A DNA stretch of 64,000 nt, taken from assembly GCF_000308675.1 (NCBI RefSeq), contig NZ_BAGE01000024.1:1-64000 (forward strand), read 5' to 3'. Numbering within the stretch: the first letter of the stretch is position 1; every line of letters begins with the position of its first letter. Source of the stretch: Nocardia paucivorans NBRC 100373. Lineage in GTDB: Bacteria; Actinomycetota; Actinomycetes; Mycobacteriales; Mycobacteriaceae. Of the stretch, positions 1 through 11,000 are shown in pieces. Under the pieces are notes generated by a model, which had not been told where the DNA came from, ran no database searches, and saw only the letters and a program-made list of their open reading frames with translations. Position numbers and translations under genes: made by a program.

Positions 1-65
1 TACCGGAGACCTCGCTTGCCTCGGGCCATCGACACACCAACGCGGGCAATGGTTCTCAACACACG

Positions 66-100
66 AGTGGGGGATCGCCGCATGGCGGCGATCCCCCACT
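66..100 (-). terminator. Hairpin terminator after the crotonase/MatB operon
   Basis: A perfect 16-bp stem (arms 66-81 and 85-100) with a 3-nt loop lies 27 nt past the stop codon of the minus-strand hydratase gene. No T-run follows, which is usual for actinobacterial terminators. It may also stop plus-strand transcription entering from the left. Confidence 0.7.
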
Positions 101-127
101 ACCCACCACTTCGAGACACTGCCTAGA

Positions 128-928
128 TCACCCCGGTCGAGCACCGAACCGGGGCATACGACCGGTCAGGAAGGCATCGATGCCCTCCAATGCGTCCGCG
201 TCGAGAAGGCCATCCCGATACCTGCTCCCGGCGTCATCGATATCACCCACACCGGTATCGATCATCTCCTTGGCGGCGGCCACGGAGACCGACGATCGGG
301 AACAGACCAGCTCGGCCAGTTCCACGGCCCGTGGGACAGGGTCGGCGGAGGCGGTGATCTCGCCGACCAGACCGATGCGCAGCGCGGTATCGGCATCGAT
401 CAGTTCCGCGGTGAAGATCAGCCGTTTGGCGGTGGCCGGACCGAGAATCCGCGTCAGGCGGGCCACCGTGGCGGATGGATACACGATCCCGAGCTTTGCC
501 GGTGTCACACCGAAGCGGGCCGCCCGACCGGCCACCCGAAGGTCACAGGCCATCGCCAGTTGAGCACCACCACCGACGCAGTACCCCTCGATCGCCGCGA
601 TGACCGCCTTCGGAAAAGCGGCCAACCGCTCCTCGGCCGCGGTCATCCGATGCTCGAGCGCGATACCGCGCACACGAGCCGAACGCAACTCGTCGATATC
701 CATACCGGAGCTGAAATCTCCTGCCGCGCCGTTCAATACAACAGCCCGTATCGATCGATCATTCCGCAGACGGGCCAGTACGGTGTCGAGTTCGTCGAGC
801 ATGTCGACGGTCAAGGCATTGCGCTTGGCGGGGTTCCGAATCGTCACGAACGCAACGGGCTCGGCCCTGCGCAACAGGATGGCGGGCCGATCCGCGGTCA
901 CATCCACCTCCGCGACCGGGCCCCTCAC
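128..928 (-). CDS. Enoyl-CoA hydratase/isomerase (crotonase) family protein
   Basis: A 266-residue crotonase-fold protein, acting on CoA thioesters in the cytoplasm. The oxyanion-hole segments are visible: FSSGMDI near residue 73 and GYCVGGGAQLAMACDL near residue 116. The two glutamates of classical hydratases seem absent: the PE..LG segment reads PAKLG, and the second Glu position (TAKRLIF) is Arg. It may therefore be an isomerase, hydrolase or decarboxylase rather than a simple hydratase. Its start overlaps the stop of the upstream MatB-like gene in an ATGA arrangement, so the two are translationally coupled, and a strong hairpin follows. It is probably part of the polyketide precursor or tailoring set. 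The family is certain; the reaction is not. Confidence 0.88.
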   Translation of the reverse strand: MRGPVAEVDVTADRPAILLRRAEPVAFVTIRNPAKRNALTVDMLDELDTVLARLRNDRSIRAVVLNGAAGDFSSGMDIDELRSARVRGIALEHRMTAAEERLAAFPKAVIAAIEGYCVGGGAQLAMACDLRVAGRAARFGVTPAKLGIVYPSATVARLTRILGPATAKRLIFTAELIDADTALRIGLVGEITASADPVPRAVELAELVCSRSSVSVAAAKEMIDTGVGDIDDAGSRYRDGLLDADALEGIDAFLTGRMPRFGARPG

Positions 929-2331
929 AACTCACCCGCCAGCAACGCCTTCTTCTGCACTTTGCCCATCGCGTTGCGGGGCAGCGTCTCGATGACACGA
1001 ACCTCACGCGGCCGCTTGTGCACCGACAGCGAAGTCGCGACGAAATCGATCAGCGCCGCACCATCGGTCACGTCTGCGACCACATAGGCCACAATGCGCT
1101 GCCCCAGGTCGGCATCGGGCGCACCGATCACCGCCGCCTCTCGAACGCCGGGATGGGCGAGCAAGGCCTGCTCCACTTCCCCGGCCCCGATCCGGTATCC
1201 ACCGGACTTGATCATGTCCACCGACTCCCGACCCACGATCCGGTGGAAACCTTCCGGGTCGATCACGGCGATATCCCCGGTCATGAACCAGCCGTCCTCG
1301 GTCATGGTAGCGGCGGTCTTGGCCCGGTCGTTCAGATAGCCGTCGAAGAGAGTCGGCCCCGCGACCTCCAATCGCCCCAGCGATTCACCGTCGTGCGGCA
1401 CCTCGCTCCCCGATTCGGTCCGCAGTCGTGTGCGCACCCCCTCGATGGGCCGTCCCACCCAACCGGGCCTGCGTTCACCGTCGAACCCGGTACTGACGGT
1501 GATCATCGTTTCGCTCATACCGTAGCGCTCGACCGGTCCGGAACCGGTGAGGGCGGCGAGTCGCTCGAACACCGGCACCGGCAGTGGGGCGCTACCCGAT
1601 ACGAGTAATCGCGCCCCGGCTAGCGCCCGCGCGGCCGTCGGGTCCGCACTCACTCGTGACCACACCGTCGGAACTCCGAAATACAACGAGCCGCCCGCCG
1701 CCGCGTACGCCGCGGCCGTCGGTCGTACCGTGTGCACGAGCGGAGACCCGACCCGCAACGCGCCGAGCACACCCAGCACGAGCCCGTGCACATGGAACAG
1801 CGGCAAGCCATGGACCAGCACGTCCTCGGGTGACCACTGCCATGCCTGCGCCACACCGTCCAGGCCGGCGGCAATGGCTCGACGCGAAAGGATCACCCCT
1901 TTGGGGGCCCCGGTCGTTCCGGAGGTGTACACGATCAACGCCGGCGCGTCGTCCGGAGGTTCGGGCAGACCGCTCGTGCCTCGCGCCCGCAGGTCGACCG
2001 GCACCCATGGTAGTGCCGAGTCCGGCCGCGACGTGCCCAACCAGAGTTCGGCCCCGGAATCGGCGAGTATATGACGCAATTCACGGTCACCGGAGTCCGG
2101 CGGGACCGGAACCGCCGCTACGCCGGCGATCAGGCATCCCACGACGGCGACAACGGTACTCATATCCGCCCGCGCATCGATCGCCACTCGCCGGGCACCA
2201 CCGATCTCGGCGGCGACCGCGCAGGCGGCGCCGATCAGTTCCGCACGCGACAGTGATCGGTCGCCGATCGTGACCACGGGGGCGGTGTCCCCGCCTGCCT
2301 CGAACAGTGCGGTCAGCAGTGGTGGCACCAT
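925..2331 (-). CDS. matB: Malonyl-CoA/methylmalonyl-CoA synthetase-like acyl-CoA ligase (MatB-like)
   Basis: A 468-residue adenylate-forming ligase closely resembling actinobacterial MatB, which joins malonate or methylmalonate to CoA with ATP. Visible motifs are the P-loop YTSGTTGAPKG, the conserved LPLFHVHGLVLG stretch, YGMSETMI, the hinge TGDIAVIDPEGFHRIVGR, the GGYRIGAGEVE segment, and the C-terminal catalytic Lys in NAMGKVQKKAL. The ATG at 2331 is chosen because an AGGAAGGGG ribosome site sits just before it; the open frame extends further upstream without support. It is coupled to the downstream crotonase by a 4-nt overlap. Given the large PKS 2.7 kb away, supply of malonyl extender units is a reasonable inference. 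Expression is probably controlled by the divergent IclR gene through the palindrome at 2347-2367. Confidence 0.85.
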   Translation of the reverse strand: MVPPLLTALFEAGGDTAPVVTIGDRSLSRAELIGAACAVAAEIGGARRVAIDARADMSTVVAVVGCLIAGVAAVPVPPDSGDRELRHILADSGAELWLGTSRPDSALPWVPVDLRARGTSGLPEPPDDAPALIVYTSGTTGAPKGVILSRRAIAAGLDGVAQAWQWSPEDVLVHGLPLFHVHGLVLGVLGALRVGSPLVHTVRPTAAAYAAAGGSLYFGVPTVWSRVSADPTAARALAGARLLVSGSAPLPVPVFERLAALTGSGPVERYGMSETMITVSTGFDGERRPGWVGRPIEGVRTRLRTESGSEVPHDGESLGRLEVAGPTLFDGYLNDRAKTAATMTEDGWFMTGDIAVIDPEGFHRIVGRESVDMIKSGGYRIGAGEVEQALLAHPGVREAAVIGAPDADLGQRIVAYVVADVTDGAALIDFVATSLSVHKRPREVRVIETLPRNAMGKVQKKALLAGEL

Positions 2332-2346
2332 TTTCCCCTTCCTGAA

Positions 2347-2367
2347 TCGGTCCACATTATGGACCGA
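2347..2367. promoter_or_regulatory. Perfect palindrome, probable IclR operator
   Basis: Two 8-bp arms (TCGGTCCA at 2347-2354 and TGGACCGA at 2360-2367) flank a 5-nt spacer. It sits 16 nt upstream of the MatB-like start and in front of the IclR gene. A further half-site TGGTCCG lies at 2380-2386. Position and symmetry fit a shared operator for the divergent promoters. Direct binding is inferred. Confidence 0.6.
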
Positions 2368-2386
2368 TGTGCTACTATGTGGTCCG

Positions 2387-2399
2387 TTGTACAGTACAA
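2387..2399. promoter_or_regulatory. Second short palindrome in the IclR/MatB control region
   Basis: TTGTAC and GTACAA separated by one base form a perfect 13-nt inverted repeat, directly after the TGGTCCG half-site. It lies about 55 nt before the proposed IclR start. Its different core suggests another protein's site, or it may be chance. Confidence 0.35.
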
Positions 2400-2453
2400 G
2401 TCCCATATGGCGTGGCGCAAGGAAACGCCGCCCCACCCGACGGAAAGGACGTC

Positions 2454-3188
2454 GTGAACAGCGTGCTCACCGCACTGCGGGTTTTCGAAGCGGTTGCCGA
2501 GAGCCAGCCGGTCGGGCTCAGCGATCTGGCCCGACACCTCGATGTCCCGAAGAGCACCGTGCAGCGCTGTTTGAAAACCCTGCAGCAAGCGGGATGGGTG
2601 CGATTGAGCCGCGAAGGGGGACGATGGTCGATCACCGGACGCGCGTTCACCATCGGCAGCGCGGTTGCGGCAGGCGATCACCTCCGAGAGGTCGCTCTGC
2701 CCGAACTCAGTGCCCTACAGGCCACGGTCGGCGAGACGATCCACCTGGCCGTCCCGGACGGAAACGAGCTCGTTCTCGTCGAGCGACTCGACAGCCCACA
2801 TCAATTGCGCGCGTTTCTCGCACTCGGGACCCGTTTGCCGTTGCACGCGGCCGCCACCGGAAAGGCGTACCTGGCCTGCCTTCCGGATGAACAGATCACC
2901 GCCTATCTGAACACGGCACCGATGAAGGTCACCGAACGGACCGAAACCGACCCCACCCGGTTGTGGAACGAGATCCGCCTGACTCGCCGACGCGGCTACG
3001 CCTGCACCGAACAGGAACTACACGAGGGGATTTCGGCCGTTGCCGTAGCCATTCGCGACCGAACGGGGACCGCGCGGGCCTGCTTCAGCATCTCGGGTCC
3101 CTCCGCTCGGCTCACACCCGACCTCTTCGAGGACTACGGCGCCGCGGCGCTACGTACTCGCGACGCCGTCGAACGTCTGTTGCCATAG
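2454..3188 (+). CDS. IclR-family transcriptional regulator
   Basis: A 244-residue DNA-binding regulator. The N-terminal winged helix-turn-helix (about residues 1-62; LSDLARHLDVPKSTVQRCLK) is followed by an IclR effector domain (about 70-244; LPLHAAATGKAYLA and a GYACTEQELHEGISAVA stretch), both diagnostic of the family. I chose the GTG at 2454 because GGAAAGGA precedes it at 2442-2449. An ATG at 2367 is in frame, but it overlaps the palindrome and would add an atypical tail. It is divergent from the MatB/crotonase operon, whose intergenic region carries a perfect palindrome, so local and probably repressive control is likely. The effector is unknown; an acyl or aromatic acid would be typical. 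Confidence 0.85.
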   Translation: MNSVLTALRVFEAVAESQPVGLSDLARHLDVPKSTVQRCLKTLQQAGWVRLSREGGRWSITGRAFTIGSAVAAGDHLREVALPELSALQATVGETIHLAVPDGNELVLVERLDSPHQLRAFLALGTRLPLHAAATGKAYLACLPDEQITAYLNTAPMKVTERTETDPTRLWNEIRLTRRRGYACTEQELHEGISAVAVAIRDRTGTARACFSISGPSARLTPDLFEDYGAAALRTRDAVERLLP

Positions 3189-3362
3189 CATCCGTCCCAC
3201 GACTCGCCGCCCGGAAGAGGCACCATTTCGTCGAGGCCATACGGACGAAGAAGCGGGCACACCGACCGCCTGCACTCCGAACGATCGGTGCCCGACCACG
3301 CATATTCGGGGGTAGATTGACCCACGCACCCCAGCCCGGCCGGATCGACAGGAGAACACCAT

Positions 3363-4220
3363 ATGCCTATCCATCGGCAGATGGCGGTCGGACTCCGAAT
3401 CCCCGAACAGGATTTCCACTGGAATGAATCGGATATGGTCCGATACCGCCTCGCCGTCGGCCAATCGGTGGCCCAGCGGGAGGTACTGCCGACATTCGCC
3501 ATGACGGCACCCGGAGCCTTCGGCGTGGTCTCCCCGGATTTCTATCATCCCGAGCCGCCCGAGATCCGGTTTCCCGGTATTCGGCTGAACCTGGCCACTC
3601 TCCTGCAGTTGGAACAGCAACTGGAAGTGCACCACCCGCTCCCTCACACGGGGTCCGCCCGGTGTCGCGGCGAGGTCGTCGCGGTGGAGGAACACGGCGA
3701 CGCGGCGGTCCTGGTGCAGCGCACCGATCTGCTTGGCACCGACGGGACCGTTCTGGTCTCCGGCACCTCTCGTGTCCACGCGCGCGGCGAGGGCAACGGC
3801 GAGGCCGGCGACCGGCCGCAACCCGATCGGACGCCCATCCCGGACCGCGCACCGGACGCCGAGGTCCTGACGCCGACGCTGCGTTATCAGGCGCTGTGGT
3901 ATCAGCGCTGCGGGCGCGGGAATTCGATGCTGGGCAATGTGCACACCGATCCCGCCTTCGCTCGTGCAGCCGGGCTGCCCGACCCGATCATGCAGGGCGT
4001 GTGCACCTATGCCATGGTCTGCGCCGTCATCGTCGACACCGTCCTGGAGGGACAGGCATCCCGGGTGCGGCGATACACGGCGCGCTTTCGCGGCATCGTC
4101 TTCCCCGGCGAGACACTGCGCACCCGGATCTGGAGCGACGAGGATCGCCACGTCTTCGCGACATCGATCCCGGCCCGGGCGGACAAATGCGTCTTGACCG
4201 GTGTGCTGCGCACCCGGTGA
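3363..4220 (+). CDS. MaoC-like double-hotdog hydratase/dehydratase
   Basis: A 285-residue protein with the layout of fused FAS1-type/MaoC dehydratases. The N-terminal hotdog half is degenerate. The C-terminal half carries the hydratase-2 motif, read here as NVHTDPAFARAAGLPDPIMQG (about residues 193-213), with the Asp/His catalytic pair. Such enzymes hydrate 2-enoyl-CoA or dehydrate (R)-3-hydroxyacyl thioesters. The ATG follows a good AGGAGAACACC ribosome site. It ends one base before the end of the convergent hydrolase gene. Placement between the MatB operon and the PKS suggests acyl-chain processing for that pathway, but a separate role in fatty-acid metabolism is possible. Confidence 0.75.
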   Translation: MPIHRQMAVGLRIPEQDFHWNESDMVRYRLAVGQSVAQREVLPTFAMTAPGAFGVVSPDFYHPEPPEIRFPGIRLNLATLLQLEQQLEVHHPLPHTGSARCRGEVVAVEEHGDAAVLVQRTDLLGTDGTVLVSGTSRVHARGEGNGEAGDRPQPDRTPIPDRAPDAEVLTPTLRYQALWYQRCGRGNSMLGNVHTDPAFARAAGLPDPIMQGVCTYAMVCAVIVDTVLEGQASRVRRYTARFRGIVFPGETLRTRIWSDEDRHVFATSIPARADKCVLTGVLRTR

Positions 4221-5057
4221 TCAGCCGGCCTCCAGGAAGCCGGCCACCACCTCCGCAACCGCTTCGACATTCTCCATGTGCAGATGGTGTCCGCCGGGAA
4301 GGGTGACCTCGCGCAATTTCGGGACGGTGTCGATCCGCGTGGGATAGTAGGACTCGACCAGCGCAGTCCGCTCGGCCCGCACCAGGAGGGTCGGGGCGGT
4401 GATATTGCGTAGGAAGGCGAGCACCTGCTCCTCCCCCATGGACGGAGTCATCCCTCGGCTGAGCCGCACATCGTGCCGCCACGAATAGCCGTCGGCGACC
4501 TCGACCAGGTCACGTTCCACCAGCGTCTCGGCCGTTTCGAGCAGGATATCGGCCAGTTGGACACGGGTTTTCACGGCATGAGTGCGGCTGCGATAGACCG
4601 GATGTCGGTCACCGCGCAGATAGGTGTCCAGATAACGGGCCAGACCCGCGACCGCGCGATCCGGTTCCGCGGACAACGGGCCGATGGCGTCGATGAGCAC
4701 CAGTCGGTCGATCTTGTCCGGGTGGATACCGGCGACGAGCGAGGAGACCGCCCCGCCCAACGAGTGTCCGATCAGCCGGAAACGATCCCAGCCCTGAGTG
4801 TGCGCCAACTCCAATACACAGGCCGCGTAGTCGAGGTAGTGGCAGGTCGCCGAAGGAATAGGATCCGACCGGCCGTGGCCGGGCAGATCGACGGCGATCA
4901 CATCCACCTCGGGAAGACACCGGGCGAGCGCGTCGAAGCTCGCGCAGTTGTCCAGAATCCCGTGTAGGCACAACACCGGCAGTCCGCGGCCCCCCGCGCT
5001 TCGCTTACCGTGCAGCGTGATACCCGCGCGGGGCAGCGCGAACGATATCTCTTCCAT
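4221..5057 (-). CDS. Alpha/beta hydrolase downstream of the PKS (possible product-release enzyme)
   Basis: A 278-residue alpha/beta hydrolase. The oxyanion strand VLCLHGILDN lies near residue 30, the nucleophile elbow GHSLGG near residue 97, and the catalytic His in LPGGHHLHMEN near residue 258. The ATG at 5057 lies 5 nt after the PKS stop codon, so the gene is almost certainly read from the PKS transcript. No strong ribosome site is visible, and coupling to PKS termination is likely. The open frame continues upstream into the PKS in another phase and is not coding there. The PKS has no thioesterase domain, so chain release or editing by this protein is the natural inference. Confidence 0.82.
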   Translation of the reverse strand: MEEISFALPRAGITLHGKRSAGGRGLPVLCLHGILDNCASFDALARCLPEVDVIAVDLPGHGRSDPIPSATCHYLDYAACVLELAHTQGWDRFRLIGHSLGGAVSSLVAGIHPDKIDRLVLIDAIGPLSAEPDRAVAGLARYLDTYLRGDRHPVYRSRTHAVKTRVQLADILLETAETLVERDLVEVADGYSWRHDVRLSRGMTPSMGEEQVLAFLRNITAPTLLVRAERTALVESYYPTRIDTVPKLREVTLPGGHHLHMENVEAVAEVVAGFLEAG

Positions 5058-5062
5058 GGCTG

Positions 5063-8000
5063 TCACTGTTTGTCCAGCCTGTCCAACACCATATCCGCCA
5101 GTTCCAGCACACTCGGTCCCTTCATCAGTTCCATGATCGTGACCTTGGTGCCCAATTCGCGTTCCAGCCAGGCGCTGATCTCGACCGCGAGCAGCGAATC
5201 GAGGTAGTCCATCAATGGCATGTTCTTGTCCAGCGAGTCCTGTGGTATGCCGAGCACCGAGGCCAGCCGGGCCTCCAGCGCCGCGGTGACCAATTCCCCA
5301 CGAGCGGATTCGCCGCGAGCCAGCAACTGCTGGCGCAGCGAACCGCCCGCGCCGACCGTCGCGGCCCCGGATGCCCGATCGGACAGGTGCTCGTACCGCG
5401 GATGTTCGTCCGCGGTGATGCCATGATGTCCGAAGAACTCCGACCAGTCCATGGGCAGCACGCCCACCTGGGGCGCCGGGGTAGCCCACAGGGTGGTCAA
5501 CGCCCGATACGCGGCCGTCGAGGTGAACCCCCGCATACCGGTTGCGGCCACCAGACGACCGACCTCCTCGTGTCGCGCCACATAGCCGGCGTCGGAGATC
5601 GCGCCCCAGTTCACGGCGAGCGCCGCGCGACCCCGGGCACGCCGGGCATGAGCCAACTGATCCAGGAAGGCGTTGGCCACCGCATAGTTGGTCTGTCCCC
5701 GATTACCGATCATCGAGGTCGCGGACGAGAAGAGCACGAAGGCCTCCAACGGAAGATCCGCGGTCAGCTCGTCCAGATGCCGGGCGCCGAACGCCTTGGG
5801 CGCGAGCACCTTCCGAATTCGTTCGGGAGTCATATCGGCCAACAACGCGTCGTCGAGCACCATGGCGCAGTGCAGTACTCCGCGCAAGGGGGGCAGCTCC
5901 GCATCGATACGCTCGAGCAGTGCCGCGACCTGCGCGCGCGAAGCGATATCCACCGCCTCGACCGACACCTGCACCCCGCGTTGCCGCAGTGCGTCGACCC
6001 GGGAGGCCGTCTCCCCGTCGCGGACACCGGAACGTCCGACCAGCACCAGATGCCGCACACCGGACTCCACCAGCGCCTCGGCCATGGCCAGTCCGAAACC
6101 ACCCAGACCGCCGGTGATGAGCCAGGTACCATCCGTGCTCGGCGGCTGCGGCGCCCGCTGCACCGCGATCTCCCGCTCGTTCATGGTCAGTACGACCTTG
6201 CCGATATGGCGCGCGGCGGCCAGATGCCGGAACGCCGCTTCGGTCTGCGACGGGTGGAACAGCCGGTACGGCAGCGGACGCAACTCACCGGCGGCGAACC
6301 GATCCATCAGTTCCCGGAACACCCGTCGGGTGGCCTCGGGGCGATCCACCAGCAACTGACGCAGGTCGAAGCCGAAGTAGGACAGGTTGCGCAGGAAGGG
6401 GCGCAATCCCATCTTCCGGTCCTGAAGGAGATCACGTTTGCCCAGTTCCACGAACCGTCCGTACGGAGCCAGGCAGGTAATGCTCTGCTCCACCGCCTCG
6501 CCGGTGAGGGAATTGAGCACGACATCCACCCCGCCGCCGTCGGTGACGGCGCGAATACGGTCGGCGAAATCCGCCGAGCGCGAGTCGAAGACATGCCGCA
6601 CCCCCAGGGTGCGCAACAACTCTCGTTTGGCGGGGCTGCCCGCGGTCGCAAACACCTCCGCCCCCAACAATTGGGCGATCTGCACCGCGGCCAGACCGGT
6701 GCCGCCCGCGGCGGCGTGGATGAGCACCCGTTCGCCCGCGGTCAACCGGGCGAGTTCGTGCAGGGCGTACCAGGCGGTGAGGAAGACGATCGGAATCGAA
6801 CCGGCTTCTTCGAAATTCAATGTGGCCGGTTTCGCCACCACATGCGCCGCGGAGACGACGAGCCGATCGGCCAGCGCCCCCTGTAGCGGGCTCACCGCCA
6901 CAACCGGATCACCGACCCGGAATTCGGTGACACCGTCCCCGACCCGGGTCACGATCCCGGAGCATTCGGCGCCGAAACGGTATTCGGTCGCCGATTCCAG
7001 GGGCGGGACCTGACCGAGCGCCATCATCACATCCAGGAAGTTCAGACCGGCGGCACGCACATCTATCTCCACCTCACCGGCGGCGGGCGCGGACCGCTCC
7101 CGCGCGGCGTAGTGCAGGCCGTCCAGCGAACCCGGACCCGATGTGCTCAAGACGAAGCCGATTTCGGCCGGCAACTCCGCGGCGGGCTCGGTCTCCGGTC
7201 GCGGCGTCCACGACCGCAGTCGTCGCACGAAACGTTCACCCGCGCGGATGAGCACCTCACGCTCGTGATCGGTGGTGAGCAGTTCGGCCCATACCGCATC
7301 GAGATCCGTCGGGGACGGCCGGGTCTCGAGGTCGATCACGGTATACCGCAGCTGGGGCAGTTCGAGGGCCGCGACGGCACCGATGCCCCAGGCCGCGGCC
7401 CCGGTCGGATCGATGTCCTCGCTTCGGAAGGCGTGGGCGCCCCGGGTGACCTCGACGATCCGCGGCCATACCCCGGACTCCACCTCGCTCACCCGCCGCA
7501 GGAGATCGACAATGCGCACCGTGGTCTCGGTGAGGGCCTCCTCGAAGTCCTCCACCCGCCGGTCGCGCAGATCGACGATCGCCGTCGGCGCCGAGGCCGC
7601 CAGGTCGATATCCGTCGGATCACCGACCGTTACCGCCCGGCCACCGTGCCGTTCGATCCGCTCGGCCAGCGCCTCGGCCAATGGATCGCCCGGACCGGCG
7701 AGGACGAGCCAGCTACCCGACACCTCGACGGTGTCGGAGGGTTCGGGCAGGGATGGTTCCATCGGTGCCCGGGCCACCAGCAACGTCTGTGAGCCCCCTC
7801 CGGAGTGAACCGGGTCGACGAATGCCGCGACATCGTCGTAGTCGACGGACCGCAACAACTCCGACCAGTCCTGCGCGGACAACAGCGGAGTCCGCGGACG
7901 AACCCGCTGGTCGCGGAACGACCACCAACCATCGGTGAGGCCGAAAGTGAGGTCCAACCAGGGGTTGTCCGGCGCCGCTTCCACCAGGACGAGCGCGCCA

Positions 8001-11000
8001 CCGGGCGCGATCACCTCTTGGAGGAACAGCAGTGTCTTCTTCGCATCGGCGGTGGCGTGTACCACATCGGAGGCCACCACCAGGTCGAATGTGCCCGCCG
8101 GAATGTCCTGGGCGATCAGATCGTGCTCCAGGTCGAGCACTCGGTAGTCGACGAATTCGAAGGCCCGGAACCGATCCCGCGCCGCGGAAAAGAATGCGGG
8201 CGATACATCGGTGAACACGTACTCGGTGCGTTCCGGGGGCAGTACCGGCAACAGGCTCGCGGTCAACCCGCCGGTACCTGCGCCGACCTCGAGCACCCGC
8301 AGCGTCCGTCGGGGATCGGCGGTCTCGGCCAGACGCCGAACCACCTGGCGAGCGACCAGATTGTAGAACCGAGCGATCGGCGAGTTCTGGTAGATGGCCT
8401 CGGTGTCGACCAGCGTGCCGTCGGCGAAGAGCAGTTCCAGCGGATCGACCCGACCGACGAGTACGTCGTACAGCCGACCACCCGTCCGGCGCAGCAGCAG
8501 CAGTTCCCAGGCACAGGCCGGATAGCGGGTGAAGAGCTCCGACCACAGCTTCTCCACGTCCGTGTCACAGGAGCGCTCGATGCGATAACGCCCGCCGGAC
8601 TCGTGTACGACGCCCTCGGCGATCGGCAATCGCAGCAGCCCCTGTAGCGCCCGCTGGTATTTGGGCAGCAGCGCCGGGATTTCGGCCACCGTGAACTCTC
8701 CGTCCACCGCGAACGCGTCCAGGCATCGGGACACATAGGCCGCGCACAACCGCGTCACATCATGCCGATAGTCGTCGGCATACTCGGCGCGCCCCAGCCG
8801 CTCGGACAATTCCTGCGACATCGGAGTCAATTCACCGGCCAGTTCGCGCGGCGCCAAGGCGAGCGCGCTGCGGTCCGGCCGCGTGGACAGACCACTCGGC
8901 TGCCAGGTGAACGCGTAGAAATCGTCGTCGAGACGGTCGGCAGCCCCCTCGGTCGAGTGGTGCACGGACTTACCGGTCAACGAGGTGTACTCCGCGACCA
9001 CCTCGCCCCGATCGTCGAGCAGATAGATGTCCACCAGCAGGGTGTCGTCGTTCTTGCGCGAACGGGTGTAGCACCACACCGGGAGATCGACCTGACGGTG
9101 CAGACGCACCCGCTCGATTCCGGTCGGCAGATAACTGGTGGGCAGCAGCACGTCCGGGCGATCGGCACGGGGGTGCAGGATCGCGCTCTGGAAACACGCG
9201 TCGAGTACCGCCGGATGCAGCAGATACCCGGTGAGCTTGTTGCGCAGCACCCGCGGCACGCGGACACGCGCGAGCGCCTCACCGTCTCCGACGTGAATCT
9301 TGTCGATACCGCAGAACGCCGGCCCGTAGGCGTATCCGCGGTGGGCGAACCGCCCGTAGACGTCGATGGCCGAGAAGGTCGCGGCGCAGCGGTCCCGGAT
9401 CGCCGACAGATCGAATGCGGATGTCACGTCCTCGGCGTCCTCGGCGGACACGGTATGGAATCGACCGCGAGCATTGCGCAGCCAGGTGTCGCCGCGCACC
9501 GGCCGCTGGTGGAATTCGAAGGTTCCGGCCTCGGGATCGAGCTCGAGACGGCTGAGCTGCGGGTCCTCGGTCAGTACGCAGGCACGTTCGAATTCGACGA
9601 AATCCAGGGCGCACCGCTGCCCGGTCAACTCTTCCGTCGCCGCCAGCACGGCCTCCACATAGGAGGCACCGGGCACGATCACCGACCCGAACACATCGTG
9701 TTCCCGCACCCAGGTCAGTCGATGGTCGTCCCAACCGATCTCCCAGGTCGGTCGCGGGCCGTCCACCCGGCGCAGCATCGGATGTTGTTGCGCACCGGTG
9801 CGATCCCGCCGCGACACCGTGCTCTCGTTCCAGAACGACTGGCGAATCCACGGGTTCGTGGGGAGGTCGAGCACGGGCGCACCGGTGGGGTACCGCCGCT
9901 GCCAGTCGATCGGACATCCCGCGACGTAGAGTCGGGCGAAGGTGTCGCCGAAGACCGTCCAGTCGTCCTTCTTACGTATCAGCGACGGGACGACCACCGC
10001 GTCGGCGGTGATTTCGGTGACCGAGTTCGCCAGCACGGGGTGGGGACTCAGCTCGACGAAGGTGTCGTAACCGTCGGCCAGCATGGCACGGATGGCGGGT
10101 TCGAACAGCACCGGTTGGCGGAAATTGCGCCACCAGTAGTCGGTACCGAGTTCCGTCCCCTCGATCCGGGCGCCGGTGAGTGTCGAATAGAGCGGAATCC
10201 GGGTGGCCGTGTGCTCGATTTCGCCCAACGCCTCGAGCAGCTCTTCGCGCAGCGGATCCATATCCTGGCTGTGACAGGCGCAGTTCACCCGCAGCAACCG
10301 GGCGAAGATCCCACGCTCGTCCAGTTCCTCGGCCAATGCCGCCAGGACCGGGCGCCGCCCGGACAAGGTGCTGGCCCGGGGGCTGTTGATCGCCGACACC
10401 CACAACTCGTCCGGGTGACCGGCACACAATTCGCGCGCCTGCTGTTCGGATACGGCGACGAACATCATTCCGCCGGACGGGTCGGCGCCGTCCTGGATCC
10501 GCGCCCGGTGGCAGATCACCTTCAACGCTTCCGACAGCGACAGCGCCCCCGCGACATGGGCCGCAGCGATCTCCCCCATACTGTGGCCGAGCACCGCGTC
10601 CGGGAAAACGCCCCAGGACTTCCACAATTCGGCCAGCGCGACCTGCAGGGCGAACATGGTCGGCTGGAGATATTGTGTCCGGCTCACCGGCGAGGATTCC
10701 TCGTCGGCGGTGAGCGCCTCGTAGATGGACCAATCGATGTATTGCCTCGCCAGGCGATCGCATTCGAGGATCTTGTCGCGATAGATCGGCGAGGTCTCCA
10801 GCAGGGTGCGTCCCATGGCATACCACTGGGGTCCCTGACCGTTGAACAGGAAGGCGACCTTGCCGGTACGTCCCGGAGTCACCTGCCCCGTGACGAGATC
10901 GCCCGACCGCAATTTGTCCACGGCCTCCGCGGTGTCAGCGGCGACGACGGCACGGCGATGGTCGTGGTGACTACGCCGCAGCGCACTCGCCGCACCGTAC

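Noticed and set aside
3150..4151. A 333-codon minus-strand open frame
   Set aside because: Antisense to the MaoC-like gene, which has a ribosome site and the hydratase-2 motif.
5387..6886. A 499-codon plus-strand open frame
   Set aside because: Antisense to the ER/KR part of the PKS, with no recognisable domain and biased Arg/Gly/His composition.
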